Origin: Chryseobacterium viscerum
Lineage (GTDB): Bacteria; Bacteroidota; Bacteroidia; Flavobacteriales; Weeksellaceae
DNA length: 64,000 nucleotides
Direction: 5' to 3'
Assembly (NCBI RefSeq): GCF_002899945.2
Contig: NZ_PPEG02000009.1
Coordinates: forward strand, 177,337-241,336
This document shows, one piece after another, positions 9,440 to 18,126 of this stretch (its first letter is position 1; each line of letters starts with the position of its first letter). The notes under the pieces are model-generated. The model had not been told where the DNA came from. It ran no database searches and saw only the letters and a program-made list of their open reading frames with translations. The position numbers were made by a program, and so were the translations under genes.

Positions 9440-9905
9440 AATACTGGATAATTTGATAAAGTTCCTCATCAGAACTCAGTGTATAATCTTGAATTGGAAA
9501 CACAAGATTTTCAGGGAGCAAAATTACGGAAAAATCAGGAAACTGTTCCGAACTATGTAAAATATATTCGACATCTACCTGATTATTTAATAAAAATTTA
9601 ATGTTTTCTTCTTCTGTAAAGAGTTCCGTCTGAACTTTTTTTTGCTTACTTTCCGAAGATTTATTTGAAATAAAGGTAAAACAAGTTTTTGAAAACTTGT
9701 GGTAGGCCTCATATCTAGGAAAAAAATAATCGTAATATCCCCCATGAAAGACCAGGTCTTTCTTTCTTGCAAAATTGAGGTTGTTGGTTTGATTTATTTT
9801 GTAGAAAAACTCATGAGCAGGTATATCTTTTGCTAATCTTACCAATCCTATGGCAATATCTTCAAATTCTATATCATCAAGATCATAAAGTTTTTGAATT
9901 TCCAA
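9432..9905 (-). CDS. IPExxxVDY family protein of unknown function
   Basis: A 157-residue protein found in Flavobacteriia between rnc and pyk. Here the name-giving motif appears in variant form (IPAHEFFYKINQ); the protein continues with FHGGYYDYFFPRYEAYH and a C-terminal EYILHSSEQFPDFSVILLP. No enzyme motif is visible and the function is unknown. It overlaps the end of rnc by about 23 bases and the start of pyk by 8 bases, so the three are translationally linked. Its conserved position is the main clue that it is a real gene. Confidence 0.8.
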   Translation of the reverse strand: MEIQKLYDLDDIEFEDIAIGLVRLAKDIPAHEFFYKINQTNNLNFARKKDLVFHGGYYDYFFPRYEAYHKFSKTCFTFISNKSSESKQKKVQTELFTEEENIKFLLNNQVDVEYILHSSEQFPDFSVILLPENLVFPIQDYTLSSDEELYQIIQYYE

Positions 9906-10647
9906 GTATATTTTCTTTTTTATTTAAAATATAAAATGCCCTCTGTGCTGCTTTTTCCTCTGCTTTCTTCTTGGAAGTCTCTGATGCGTTTGCAATTTTT
10001 TCATCTCCCAGCCACACGTGGCACCTGAATACAACAGATTTATTAACTTGTATTTCCTCGCAGGTTTCGTACTTGATATTAACCTTCTTCTTTTGGCTCC
10101 ATTCAAGCAGGAGGCCTTTGTAGCTTACAATTTTGTTTTCAAGCTTGTTGATCTCGGAAGGGGTCAGTAATTTTTCCAGAATGATCCTTTTGCAGGCATC
10201 ATAGTGGAAGTCCAAATAAACGGCACCAATTAAAGCTTCGAATAAATTTCCGGAGATATTTTCACCTAGGGCTGAAGAATTGTTTTGCTTTTGCAAAAGG
10301 CTGGTAAGCTTAAGGTCTTCTCCTAATTTATTGAGGTTTTTCCTATTAACAATCTTAGATTTCATCTGTGTCAGGTATCCTTCATTAGCTTGAGGATAAG
10401 TCTGGAACAAATGACAAGAAATAATTGTACCCAAAACAGAATCTCCTAAAAATTCAAGTCTTTCGTAATTGCTGTCTTGATTTTTAGAAGAATTTTTCAA
10501 AGAAAAAGCTTCGCGGTAAAGAGCTATATTTTGTACCTCCGTACCCAATACTTTTTTAAGCTCGGTACTGAGAAAATACTCTCTCTCCGTGAGTTGTCTT
10601 TTTCTTTTTTTGATAAGGAATTTAGAAAAGTATTTCTGTAACTCCAT
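9883..10647 (-). CDS. rnc: Ribonuclease III
   Basis: Double-strand-specific endoribonuclease for rRNA and mRNA processing. The catalytic signature ERLEFLGDSVLG lies near residues 62-73, with the second acidic cluster in ALIGAVYLDFHYDA. The C-terminal double-stranded RNA-binding domain runs from SYKGLLLEWSQKK to KKKAEEKAAQRAF. 254 residues, with an N-terminal extension of ~25 residues rich in Lys/Arg. It follows fabF by 9 bases, the usual flavobacterial order. Confidence 0.95.
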   Translation of the reverse strand: MELQKYFSKFLIKKRKRQLTEREYFLSTELKKVLGTEVQNIALYREAFSLKNSSKNQDSNYERLEFLGDSVLGTIISCHLFQTYPQANEGYLTQMKSKIVNRKNLNKLGEDLKLTSLLQKQNNSSALGENISGNLFEALIGAVYLDFHYDACKRIILEKLLTPSEINKLENKIVSYKGLLLEWSQKKKVNIKYETCEEIQVNKSVVFRCHVWLGDEKIANASETSKKKAEEKAAQRAFYILNKKENILGNSKTL

Positions 10648-10656
10648 TCATTGAAT

Positions 10657-11901
10657 TTAGATTTTCTTAAATAGAACGCAAGCATTATGCCCGCCAAATC
10701 CGAAAGTATTGCTCATGGCTACTTTTACATCTTTCTTCACAGCTGAATTAAACGTAAAGTTTAGTCTGCTGTCAATATTTTCATCATCAGTAAAATGGTT
10801 GATGGTAGGAGGAACAATACCATGAATAATAGTTCCCAATGCAGCGATAGCTTCAATAACACCTGCAGCACCTAAAAGGTGTCCTGTCATTGATTTTGTA
10901 GAATTAATCTGAATGTCGTAAGCATGCTCGCCTAATAATCTTGAGATTGCATTGGATTCTGCGATGTCTCCTAATGGAGTAGATGTACCATGCATATTGA
11001 TATGATCTACTTCATCAGCAGTTAAACCTGCATCTTCCAAACAACTCTTCATTACCAGATAAGCACCAAGACCTTCAGGGTGTGGAGCCGTCATGTGATG
11101 TGCATCAGCACTCAAACCTCCTCCTAATAATTCTGCATAAATTGTAGCCCCACGTTTTACTGCGTGCTCATATTCTTCAAGAATGATTGTTCCTGCACCT
11201 TCTCCTAATACAAATCCATCTCTGTCTTTGTCAAAAGGTCTTGAAGCTGTTGTTGGATCATCGTTTCTTGTAGAAAGGGCCATCATTGCATTAAATCCAC
11301 CGACACCACTTGCTGTAACGGCTGCTTCAGAGCCTCCGCATACAATCACGTCTGCTTTTCCTAACTGGATCAGCATTTTGGAATCAATTATAGCATTTGC
11401 TGAAGATGCACATGCAGAAACAGTAGTATAGTTGGGTCCGTGGAAACCATATTCAATTGAGATATGACCAGGAGTGATATCTGCAATCATCTTAGGAATA
11501 AAGAAAGGGTTGAATCTCGGAATTTCCGTATTTGCCCATCCTAATACCTCAGTTTCGAAAGTCTCTAAACCTCCAATTCCGGATCCCCAGATTACACCAA
11601 CTCTGTTTTTGTCTACATTGTCTTCAATAATTCTGGAATGTGCCACTGCTTCTCTGGCAGCAACAAGTCCCAATTGAGTATTTCGGTCCATTTTTTTAGC
11701 TTCTTTCTTATCGAAATGCTGTAGTGGATCGAAACTCTTCACCTCGCAGGCGAACTTTGTTTTAAAGTTTGTGGCATCAAAAAGAGTAATCGAAGCGGCA
11801 CCGCTCTCACCTTTTACAAGGTTTTCCCAGTATTCTTTTGCATTATTTCCTATTGGTGTTATTGCTCCAAATCCTGTTACAACTACTCTTTTTAATTCCA
11901 T
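10657..11901 (-). CDS. fabF: Beta-ketoacyl-ACP synthase II
   Basis: Condenses malonyl-ACP with acyl-ACP in fatty-acid elongation. The nucleophile Cys is in TVSACASSANAI, and the two catalytic His are in NMHGTSTPLGD and KSMTGHLLGAAG. The start MELKRVVVTGFGAITPIGNN and the end NTFGFGGHNACVLFKKI are typical. 414 residues, full length. acpP lies 34 bases upstream and rnc 9 bases downstream. Confidence 0.97.
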   Translation of the reverse strand: MELKRVVVTGFGAITPIGNNAKEYWENLVKGESGAASITLFDATNFKTKFACEVKSFDPLQHFDKKEAKKMDRNTQLGLVAAREAVAHSRIIEDNVDKNRVGVIWGSGIGGLETFETEVLGWANTEIPRFNPFFIPKMIADITPGHISIEYGFHGPNYTTVSACASSANAIIDSKMLIQLGKADVIVCGGSEAAVTASGVGGFNAMMALSTRNDDPTTASRPFDKDRDGFVLGEGAGTIILEEYEHAVKRGATIYAELLGGGLSADAHHMTAPHPEGLGAYLVMKSCLEDAGLTADEVDHINMHGTSTPLGDIAESNAISRLLGEHAYDIQINSTKSMTGHLLGAAGVIEAIAALGTIIHGIVPPTINHFTDDENIDSRLNFTFNSAVKKDVKVAMSNTFGFGGHNACVLFKKI

Positions 11902-11935
11902 AAACTTTGTTTAATTTCTTTTTTGTTGAAGAATA

Positions 11936-12175
11936 TTATTTATTTACTACTTCTTCGATGTAAGCGATAGCGTGTCCTACAGTAGTAATTTTTTCAGCCT
12001 GGTCATCAGGGATTTGAATATTAAATTCTTTTTCAAATTCCATGATAAGTTCAACTGTATCTAGTGAATCAGCTCCTAAATCGTTAGTGAAGCTAGCTTC
12101 AGGAGTTACTTCTGTTTCTTCAACGTCAAGCTTATCAGCGATGATAGCTTTTACTCTTGATGCAATGTCTGACAT
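11936..12175 (-). CDS. acpP: Acyl carrier protein
   Basis: Carries growing acyl chains on a phosphopantetheine arm. The attachment Ser is S37 in LGADSLDTVEL. It is 79 residues, strongly acidic and helical, with a typical AcpP C-terminus (TVGHAIAYIEEVVNK). First gene of the acpP-fabF-rnc-IPExxxVDY-pyk block; a TATATTTG element lies 32 bases upstream of its start. Confidence 0.97.
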   Translation of the reverse strand: MSDIASRVKAIIADKLDVEETEVTPEASFTNDLGADSLDTVELIMEFEKEFNIQIPDDQAEKITTVGHAIAYIEEVVNK

Positions 12176-12206
12176 AGTAAATTATTTTTTTAATTGTTAG
12201 ATGGTG

Positions 12207-12214
12207 CAAATATA
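12207..12214 (-). promoter_or_regulatory. Putative -7 element for the acpP operon
   Basis: TATATTTG on the minus strand, a perfect fit to TAnnTTTG, ahead of acpP. The -33 TTG is not clear. The remaining ~520 bases up to the element boundary hold no gene that I can support; they contain a perfect 14-bp palindrome at 12650-12663 and the stranded ssrA terminator. Confidence 0.5.
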
Positions 12215-12732
12215 TAAAATTCTTTACGATAAAACATTTTTTTAGTCTTTTTTGTGGGGTAGAAGCTTTCATTTTGGATTGTCCCGATTTAGTCTTTTAA
12301 TTTTCAGTAGGTTATATTTGTTGCTTGTGTATAAATATAAAATCAATCATAGAAAGTCTAATAGGTGATATAAGATATATCTTCCAAATTTCACTATTGA
12401 GAACTTTAATTTCATGAAATATGATCTTTAAAAAGTAATTTATCTTCGTTTTTTAGTTCCAAAGATTTTACTTTAAGTAATAGAAAGATTTTATTATTTA
12501 AAAATATTAGTACAATATAATAGAGACTGAATCATTTTAATGAAAGAGTATTATAGAAATTAAATTCGGGAAATAATAAGATAATTAATAAGTTCAATCG
12601 AACAAACTTATTCTATTAAATGTTAAGTAGTTCTTTATGTTGAATAGATATACTATATAGTATGTGACTCATATTATTATATAGGCATTGTGTTAATGGC
12701 TTGTTCTGATTTCTTGTGTTATATGATAAATA

Positions 12733-12765
12733 AAAAAGAGAATCTATTATTTAGATTCTCTTTTT
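12733..12765 (-). terminator. Original ssrA terminator, now separated from ssrA by the inserted element
   Basis: Inverted repeat AAAAAGAGAATCTA / TAGATTCTCTTTTT directly next to the left copy of the ssrA 3' end. Read on the minus strand, the order is ssrA 3' terminal bases, hairpin, U-tract, exactly as expected of a tmRNA terminator. That it served ssrA before integration is inferred from this order. Confidence 0.75.
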
Positions 12766-12766
12766 A

Positions 12767-12784
12767 GTGGAGTTGGAGGGATTC
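12767..12784. repeat. Left attachment-site core (attL)
   Basis: GTGGAGTTGGAGGGATTC, identical to 52310-52327. Bases 12768-12784 equal the final 17 nt of ssrA on the minus strand. Identity stops at both edges (left copy is followed by TTACC, right copy by GAACC). Confidence 0.88.
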
Positions 12785-12854
12785 TTACCTATTGGTTCAT
12801 GACAGTTTTTTAAAGTTTTAATAGTCTAAAAATCAATTGTTTGCAATTTTTTAG

Positions 12855-12862
12855 TATCTTTG
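12855..12862 (+). promoter_or_regulatory. Putative promoter of the integrase gene
   Basis: TATCTTTG matches the TAnnTTTG -7 consensus; a TTG at 12837-12839 lies 15 bases upstream, slightly short of the usual spacing. It lies 66 bases before the integrase start. Between them are two TGGGTGTAA copies (12897-12905 and 12909-12917) that could be integrase or regulator binding sites. Confidence 0.5.
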
Positions 12863-12927
12863 TGTTTTATAAAAGACCACAAAGATATTTAAAAAATGGG
12901 TGTAAAACTGGGTGTAACTTTTAGACT

Positions 12928-14202
12928 ATGATTATTAAACGAAACATTGTTTTCGATCTCGAAAACAGAAAAACTGGAGGAGAATTGATCACTGAAAATA
13001 TTCCTATTCGTATGCGAATCACATACGCTAGTAACAGGCTTGAAATATTTACAGGAATACGTGTTGACAGAAATAAATGGGATAGCCAAAAAAAGAAGGT
13101 AAAAGCAAATACCTTTAATAAGCTTATGCAATCTGCTTCCGATATAAATGGTAAACTTTCAGATTACGAAACTGAAATTCATAATATCTTTAAAAAATTT
13201 GAACTTGAAGAAGAAATACCTACCAAAGAAGAAGTTAGATTTATTTTCAATTCTGTTTTCGTAACAGAAAAGTCTAAAATTAGTTCAAAAAATTTCTTCG
13301 ATTATTATGATGAGTTTATAACGGATAATGGAAGACTTAAAAACTGGAGTGAAAGTACTTTTGCAAAATTGGCAACAGTAAAAAATCATTTGAGTGAATT
13401 CAAACATAAGCTTTCTTTTTCATTTTTTAATGAAAAAGGATTGACTCTATATTCTGAATTTCTGCGAGATAATTTAAAAATGAGAAATTCAACCATTGAA
13501 AAACAAATTAGTTTTTTGAAATGGTTTCTGAAGTGGGCAAAAGCAAAAGGGTATAATAAAAATTTAGCCTTCGAAACTTATAAACCTAAACTGAAATCTA
13601 CCCAAAAGAAAATTATTTTTTTAACACAAGAAGAGTTAAAAAAGCTAAATGATTATGAAATACCTGCTGGTAAAAATTATTTAGAAAGAGTTCGGGATGT
13701 TTTCTTGTTCTTATGTTATTCCGGAATTCGATATAGTGATGCGTTCAATTTGAAACGGTCAGATGTGAAAGATGAATATATCGAAATCACCACCCAGAAA
13801 ACAGCAGACAGTTTAATAATTGAGCTTAACAAAAAAAGTAAAGAAATTCTTGAAAAATATAATGAAATACCTTTTCCAAATAATAAAGCGTTACCAGTAA
13901 TTTCTAATCAAAAAATGAATGAATATATACAGGAATTAGCCAAACTTGCAGAAATTGACGAACCCATCCGTCTCACCTATTATAAAGGTAACAAAAGAAT
14001 TGATGAAGTAGTTCCAAAATATGATTTATTGGGTTCTCACGCAGGACGCCGTACATTTATCTGTACTGCTCTTTCTTTGGGAATTCCGGTGAATGTAATA
14101 ATGAAATGGACAGGACATTCTGATTATAAATCTATGAAGCCATATATTGATATTGCTGATAATATCAAGGCTAATGCTATGAAAAAATTTGATTTAATAT
14201 GA
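12928..14202 (+). CDS. Tyrosine recombinase (integrase) of the element
   Basis: Expected to catalyse site-specific integration and excision at the ssrA 3' end. 424 residues in three parts: an arm-type DNA-binding domain (residues 1-~75, IPIRMRITYASNRLEIFTG), a SAM-like core-binding domain (~125-215), and a C-terminal catalytic domain. The catalytic set is visible: R268 in YSGIRYSD, H371 and R374 in SHAGRRTF, H397 in WTGHSD and the nucleophile Y406 in KPYIDI. This is the Bacteroidota phage/ICE integrase type. It is the first gene inside attL, and the next gene starts at its stop (14199 overlaps). Confidence 0.93.
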   Translation: MIIKRNIVFDLENRKTGGELITENIPIRMRITYASNRLEIFTGIRVDRNKWDSQKKKVKANTFNKLMQSASDINGKLSDYETEIHNIFKKFELEEEIPTKEEVRFIFNSVFVTEKSKISSKNFFDYYDEFITDNGRLKNWSESTFAKLATVKNHLSEFKHKLSFSFFNEKGLTLYSEFLRDNLKMRNSTIEKQISFLKWFLKWAKAKGYNKNLAFETYKPKLKSTQKKIIFLTQEELKKLNDYEIPAGKNYLERVRDVFLFLCYSGIRYSDAFNLKRSDVKDEYIEITTQKTADSLIIELNKKSKEILEKYNEIPFPNNKALPVISNQKMNEYIQELAKLAEIDEPIRLTYYKGNKRIDEVVPKYDLLGSHAGRRTFICTALSLGIPVNVIMKWTGHSDYKSMKPYIDIADNIKANAMKKFDLI

Positions 14203-15119
14203 AAAATGAGAATCAATTTTTACAAGAAATATCTTACCTCATAAAAATTTTTGATGGTGCTTTTTTTCTATTACATAATGATAAATTTCATTACGGTGAA
14301 GCTCAAATGAAAAAGCTATATAAAAGTAAAGAAATCAGCGAAGAACTTGATGAAAAAAACTTTGATGTTTTTTTTATGCAATTAGCTAATGAAGGATTTA
14401 AAGAGATTATTTTCAACGATTTAATAGGGAAGATAAGTAAATATAATGATCTTGTTTTTGAAAAAAAAGTCATTACAAATGATCGATTTTTAAATTTTTA
14501 TTTTGAGAATATACCAGAACTGCGCAAAATCCAGCAATGGGTTAAATTGAAAGAAAGAGAAATTTTGGAAGTAGAACAGTATAATTCTGGAATGGCTCAG
14601 TTAGAAAAACAAAATATAATAAATGAACTTGAAAAAGAATTATTTCATTTAGAACAAGAGAAAGAACGGATTTACAATAAATATTCTTGGGTTAAAACAA
14701 ATTATTATTTTAAAATCCTTAATAAAGCGGATGAAATAATTGAAAAAATCGGAAATTATTTTAAAGTTTCTCTTTTAAAATCAACCAATGAGATTTTTGA
14801 TTCAAAACTGACCAAAAGAATTTTTGAAACGATGATTGAAGAAAAATACATCAATTCAAAATCTCAGCTTACATCTGAAAATTTCCATCTCATTTTAAAT
14901 TTAAAAACCCCAAAACAAAGCTGTACTAATGCTTTGAAAGTGACACACTTCGGTTATCTTTTCAAATTATTATCAGATGATGTTGAGAAAAAGGGATTTA
15001 AAAAGCAAGATTGGGAAAATTTTGTAATTAAAGAATTTAATTTAAGAGTGGGCACATTGGAAAGTAGATTTTACCGAACAGATAAAAATAAAATTTTTGA
15101 TGAAATTATCAACTCGTAA
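14199..15119 (+). CDS. Element-associated protein of unknown function
   Basis: 306 residues, Lys/Glu-rich, mostly helical, with a probable coiled coil near residues 118-165 (KLKEREILEVEQ...EKELFHLEQEKERI). The C-terminal ~100 residues contain LTKRIFETMIEEKYIN and end with LRVGTLESRFYRTDKNKIFDE. The layout, a helical body with a C-terminal winged-helix-like part, is reminiscent of RteC-type element regulators, but I see no sequence match firm enough to name it. It overlaps the integrase stop by 4 bases (ATGA), so they are co-translated. A hairpin terminator lies about 100 bases downstream. Confidence 0.65.
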   Translation: MKNENQFLQEISYLIKIFDGAFFLLHNDKFHYGEAQMKKLYKSKEISEELDEKNFDVFFMQLANEGFKEIIFNDLIGKISKYNDLVFEKKVITNDRFLNFYFENIPELRKIQQWVKLKEREILEVEQYNSGMAQLEKQNIINELEKELFHLEQEKERIYNKYSWVKTNYYFKILNKADEIIEKIGNYFKVSLLKSTNEIFDSKLTKRIFETMIEEKYINSKSQLTSENFHLILNLKTPKQSCTNALKVTHFGYLFKLLSDDVEKKGFKKQDWENFVIKEFNLRVGTLESRFYRTDKNKIFDEIINS

Positions 15120-15216
15120 ACGGTTAAAAATGGTCAATAAACTTCAAGAATAAACTGCAAAGAACTATATAAAACCTGTAGACGGTTTAAAATCACGAAA
15201 AATAAAATTTCCATAA

Positions 15217-15253
15217 ATGCAAATAATTGTTATTCAATTATTTGCATTTTTAT
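15217..15253 (+). terminator. Terminator after the integrase operon
   Basis: Inverted repeat ATGCAAATAATT / AATTATTTGCAT with a 7-nt loop and a following T-rich tract. It closes the int plus unknown-gene transcript. Copies of AATCACGAAAAAT flank it at 15191-15203 and 15264-15276. Confidence 0.8.
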
Positions 15254-15365
15254 TTTACAAGAGAATCACGAAAAATCACCAAATAGTTATTAGAAATTTG
15301 ACCTGTTCGAACAAACGAAAGCCAAAGTACAAGGCATTTATTTAATCAAATCTAAATTTCAAAAA

Positions 15366-15686
15366 ATGGAAAATATTAATTCATTAAAAGAAAAACCATT
15401 ATGGCAACTAACAGGCAAAGAATTTCTTGATTTAATTGAGGGAAGTGGCGTAAAATCAAATACTGAAAACTTTGAAAATTCAAAAATTATAGAGAAAAAA
15501 TATGTCTATGGCATTTCAGGTATTCAAAGCTTATTGAATTGTAGTGAATCTTCGGCTAAAAGGTTGAAAAAGAGTGGCACGATTGACCAAGCCATTATTC
15601 AAAATGGTAGAAAAATAATTATCGATGTTGAAAAAGCATTGGAACTTCTAAAGAACAATGGTAAACCAGGACTAAAGAAGAAATAA
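15366..15686 (+). CDS. DUF3853-like DNA-binding protein
   Basis: 106 residues. The N-terminal KPLWQLTGKEFLDLI is characteristic of the DUF3853 family found in Bacteroidota mobile elements. The second half (GISGIQSLLNCSESSAKRLKKSG) looks like a helix-turn-helix of the excisionase/MerR-like kind, followed by NGRKIIIDVEKALELL. A role in excision control or in regulating rep is plausible but unproven. It overlaps the next small ORF by one base (TAATG). Confidence 0.8.
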   Translation: MENINSLKEKPLWQLTGKEFLDLIEGSGVKSNTENFENSKIIEKKYVYGISGIQSLLNCSESSAKRLKKSGTIDQAIIQNGRKIIIDVEKALELLKNNGKPGLKKK

Positions 15687-15826
15687 TGAAAAATAAAATT
15701 CCATATCTACGAATAGGCACGGTTTACTATAAGCAAATTGAAAAGTCATTGATTTCAGAAGACAAAACTTCAATCTTGGTTGATTACAATATTTTAAAAC
15801 GTAAAGCAATTATAGATGGAAAGTAA
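15686..15826 (+). CDS. 46-residue basic protein between the DUF3853-like gene and rep
   Basis: The frame runs ATG at 15686 to TAA at 15824-15826, beginning MKNKIPYLRIGTVYYKQ and ending KRKAIIDGK. It overlaps the upstream stop by one base and the rep start by 11 bases, so all three ORFs are tightly packed and probably translationally coupled. The sequence starts like a small helix-turn-helix or leader peptide (compare IPYLRIGTVYY), but no function can be assigned. A purely leader role in rep translation is an alternative. Confidence 0.6.
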   Translation: MKNKIPYLRIGTVYYKQIEKSLISEDKTSILVDYNILKRKAIIDGK

Positions 15827-16802
15827 AATTTTCACTCCAAAAACTCGAAAAAAAGTGCTTATTTCTAATGATTTTCGGGAGGTTTTAATTTCTCAGGAGA
15901 CAACCATTATCGAGCAGAGAATTTTGGTGGTCATCTTATCTGCGATCAAAGAGCAACAGTCTTTATTTATATCGGTGAAATCGGCTTTGAAAAAAGAAGA
16001 GAATCCGCTTTCCTTTGATGATTACTATGAAGGGTGGGCAAATCAAGGAACGATAGATTTTTTATTATCACTCCACGATTTAAATCCAGACAGAAGGATG
16101 AAAAATGAATATATCCAGTCCGCATTGATCAATATGGCCAACATCAACTGGCTGAGATTAAAAGATGAAACTATCAACGGTTACAAGGCTGTCCCTTTCA
16201 TAATAGAGCCGGGATGGAACAAGAAAAATATATTTTTCAAAATGGATAAGGCTGTACTGAGACATCTCGTAAATATGAATTCTTATTTCTCTATCAAAAA
16301 AGATCTCCCATACCAAGCCTCGACTTCCAATACTCTCAGATTTTTAATGTGGCTATTGAAATACAAACAGCACGGAGGAATTATAAAATCGTATTCGCAG
16401 ATACTTAAAGAGTTATTCATTCATAAAGATCACTATGAAGGGCATTATCGCTTTGAGAGAGATTTTTTGAATAATGTAAAGGCGGATCTGGATAGTTATA
16501 ATGAGCTAAGTTTTAATTATGCCTATGACAAAGGAAATTATAGCTTTTTGATTTATTACACAAAGAACGCTGTTGGTTTAGGGGAAGTGTTTTCATCATT
16601 AAACAATCTTCAGACTGATCGGGCATTGAAATATTTAAAAAAAACACGGAAGCTTGACGAAAGAAGTTTATCCGTCCTACGGAAGCTTTTTGAAGTAAGA
16701 GGTTACAAAGAACTATCAATTCGATTGAAACGAAAAATTGATCCGAATTTGATAGGAATTGATTACATAAAAGCAGCTTTTCGATTACTTGAAAATGAGT
16801 AG
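15816..16802 (+). CDS. Replication initiator protein (RepB/Rep_3 family)
   Basis: 328 residues. The N-terminal part (KVLISNDFREVLISQETTII...) and the LRFLMWLLKYKQHGG segment fit the two winged-helix domains of the Rep_3 plasmid initiators of Bacteroidota. These proteins bind iterons to open an origin. Here six iterons with exact 21-bp period begin at the last base of the stop region (16801), which strongly supports the call. Its presence on an integrated element implies that the excised circle can replicate, as described for some Bacteroidota mobilizable elements. Confidence 0.85.
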   Translation: MESKIFTPKTRKKVLISNDFREVLISQETTIIEQRILVVILSAIKEQQSLFISVKSALKKEENPLSFDDYYEGWANQGTIDFLLSLHDLNPDRRMKNEYIQSALINMANINWLRLKDETINGYKAVPFIIEPGWNKKNIFFKMDKAVLRHLVNMNSYFSIKKDLPYQASTSNTLRFLMWLLKYKQHGGIIKSYSQILKELFIHKDHYEGHYRFERDFLNNVKADLDSYNELSFNYAYDKGNYSFLIYYTKNAVGLGEVFSSLNNLQTDRALKYLKKTRKLDERSLSVLRKLFEVRGYKELSIRLKRKIDPNLIGIDYIKAAFRLLENE

Positions 16803-16920
16803 GATATTATCTCCGTAATTCTGGATATTACCTCCGTTTTTTCAGATGTTATCTCCGATATTCTGGATATTATTTCCGAAAAAACAGATATTATCTCCGT
16901 ATTTCTGGATTTTATCTCCG
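16801..16920 (+). repeat. Six iterons, probable replication origin
   Basis: Six 15-bp units close to TGGATATTATCTCCG start at 16801, 16822, 16843, 16864, 16885 and 16906, an exact 21-bp period (two helical turns), so Rep would bind on one face of the DNA. A seventh, perfect unit sits apart at 17124-17138. An A+T-rich stretch (16921-17120) between them could be the unwinding element. The region 16803-17191 holds no gene. Confidence 0.88.
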
Positions 16921-17123
16921 AATAATAACGGTTCGATCCTGTTTAAGTTGTTCATTTTCAAAATCTTATAAGTGTATTGAAAATCTGCTTAATTATATTA
17001 ATGCCTATTAAGTATTATAATCTTAATAATTAAAATAATAAATGTGGATAAAATATCAAGAATTATCTATTTGCAATGGGTTGAAAATCAATTGTTCTAA
17101 AAATAGAAAAGTTGTTGACAATT

Positions 17124-17138
17124 TGGATATTATCTCCG
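17124..17138 (+). repeat. Isolated seventh iteron
   Basis: TGGATATTATCTCCG, identical to the consensus of the six-iteron array, about 200 bases further on and 54 bases before the primase start. It could let Rep repress the primase operon or act as an enhancer-like site for the origin. Confidence 0.7.
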
Positions 17139-17191
17139 TAAATATTTTTGATGGTGAAAGAAAAAAGAAAAAAATAGCAAAAAATTACAAA

Positions 17192-18070
17192 ATGAACTGC
17201 AAACAATTTAACAGCATATCGTTGGAAGAAGTCCTCCTTTCTCTCGGACACCTTCCAGCGAAACAAAATGAAAAAGAAGCTTGGTATCTCAACCCCTTTG
17301 CCAGCGAATCCCAAGCCTCTTTTAAAATCAATAAAAGTCTTAACAAGTGGTACTTATTCTCAGAAGGAATCGGTGGAAACAATACTGACTTTATGAAGAA
17401 GTATCTGAATACTTCAGTAAATGGAGTTTTACTTTGGGCAGAAAATCAGAACTTTTCTTCTTTTCTAAATCAAAATATTCCTGATCAGAAGTTCAAAAGC
17501 CCGAGTAAAAATTATGAGATACTGGACGTTAATGGAATCCAGCATCCTGCACTTTTGGAATATTTAAGAGAAAGAAAAGTTGGAAATCAAACTCAGTTCT
17601 TACACGAAATTCATTACCGAATGAATGATAAAAACTATTTCGGAATTGGTTTCAAGAACGATTCTGGCGGTTATGAAATCCGCAATAAATATTCTAAAAT
17701 TTGTTTGGGCAAAAAAGATATTTCAACCATAAAAAACGGATCAGAATCGCTTCGGATTTTCGAGGGCTTTTTCGATTTTCTTTCCTTTAAAAATGTAGAG
17801 AATTTTTTAGAAAAAGAACCTGTCGATTATCTCATTTTGAATTCCGTTTCGATGATTCACAATATTAAAAGTTCACTAGGAAATTATGAAAATATTGAGC
17901 TTTATTTTGACAATGACGAAGCTGGAAATCGTGCCGTTGAAATTATTAGAAATGAAAATCAAAGCGCAGAAGATTGTCGGGTTTTATATTCAGATTTTAA
18001 AGACTTAAATGACTGGATGATTCACAAAAATCCATTACCTGAAAGACAAGTCAAACAAAGGCGAAGGTGA
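17192..18070 (+). CDS. Toprim-domain DNA primase of the element
   Basis: 292 residues from ATG 17192 (MNCKQFNSISLEEVLLSLGH). I prefer this start to 17042 because the upstream frame runs through the seventh iteron and the family begins this way. The N-terminal part (WYLNPFASESQASFKI, then WYLFSEGIGGN) resembles the zinc-finger/CHC2-derived region without its cysteines. The Toprim core follows: LRIFEGFFDFLSF with the catalytic Glu, and LYFDNDEAGNRAVE with the DxD-like pair. It probably primes replication of the excised or transferred strand. A truncated copy of its C-terminal half lies at 20880-21323. Confidence 0.83.
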   Translation: MNCKQFNSISLEEVLLSLGHLPAKQNEKEAWYLNPFASESQASFKINKSLNKWYLFSEGIGGNNTDFMKKYLNTSVNGVLLWAENQNFSSFLNQNIPDQKFKSPSKNYEILDVNGIQHPALLEYLRERKVGNQTQFLHEIHYRMNDKNYFGIGFKNDSGGYEIRNKYSKICLGKKDISTIKNGSESLRIFEGFFDFLSFKNVENFLEKEPVDYLILNSVSMIHNIKSSLGNYENIELYFDNDEAGNRAVEIIRNENQSAEDCRVLYSDFKDLNDWMIHKNPLPERQVKQRRR

Positions 18071-18126
18071 GTAAAATAAACACAGGTAAAATATGGTAGT
18101 ACGTTAGTGCAAAAAGTACCCAAAGT

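Noticed and set aside
12889..13131. Minus-strand 80-residue frame with a hydrophobic start
   Set aside because: It lies wholly across the integrase promoter and the integrase coding start; its hydrophobic look comes from reading A-rich coding DNA backwards.
14199..15119. RteC regulator
   Set aside because: Overall layout is similar, but the characteristic RteC motifs are not seen; left as unknown.
17042..17191. Upstream extension of the primase frame by 50 codons
   Set aside because: It passes through the seventh iteron and an A-rich stretch, and the family begins at the MNCKQ methionine at 17192.
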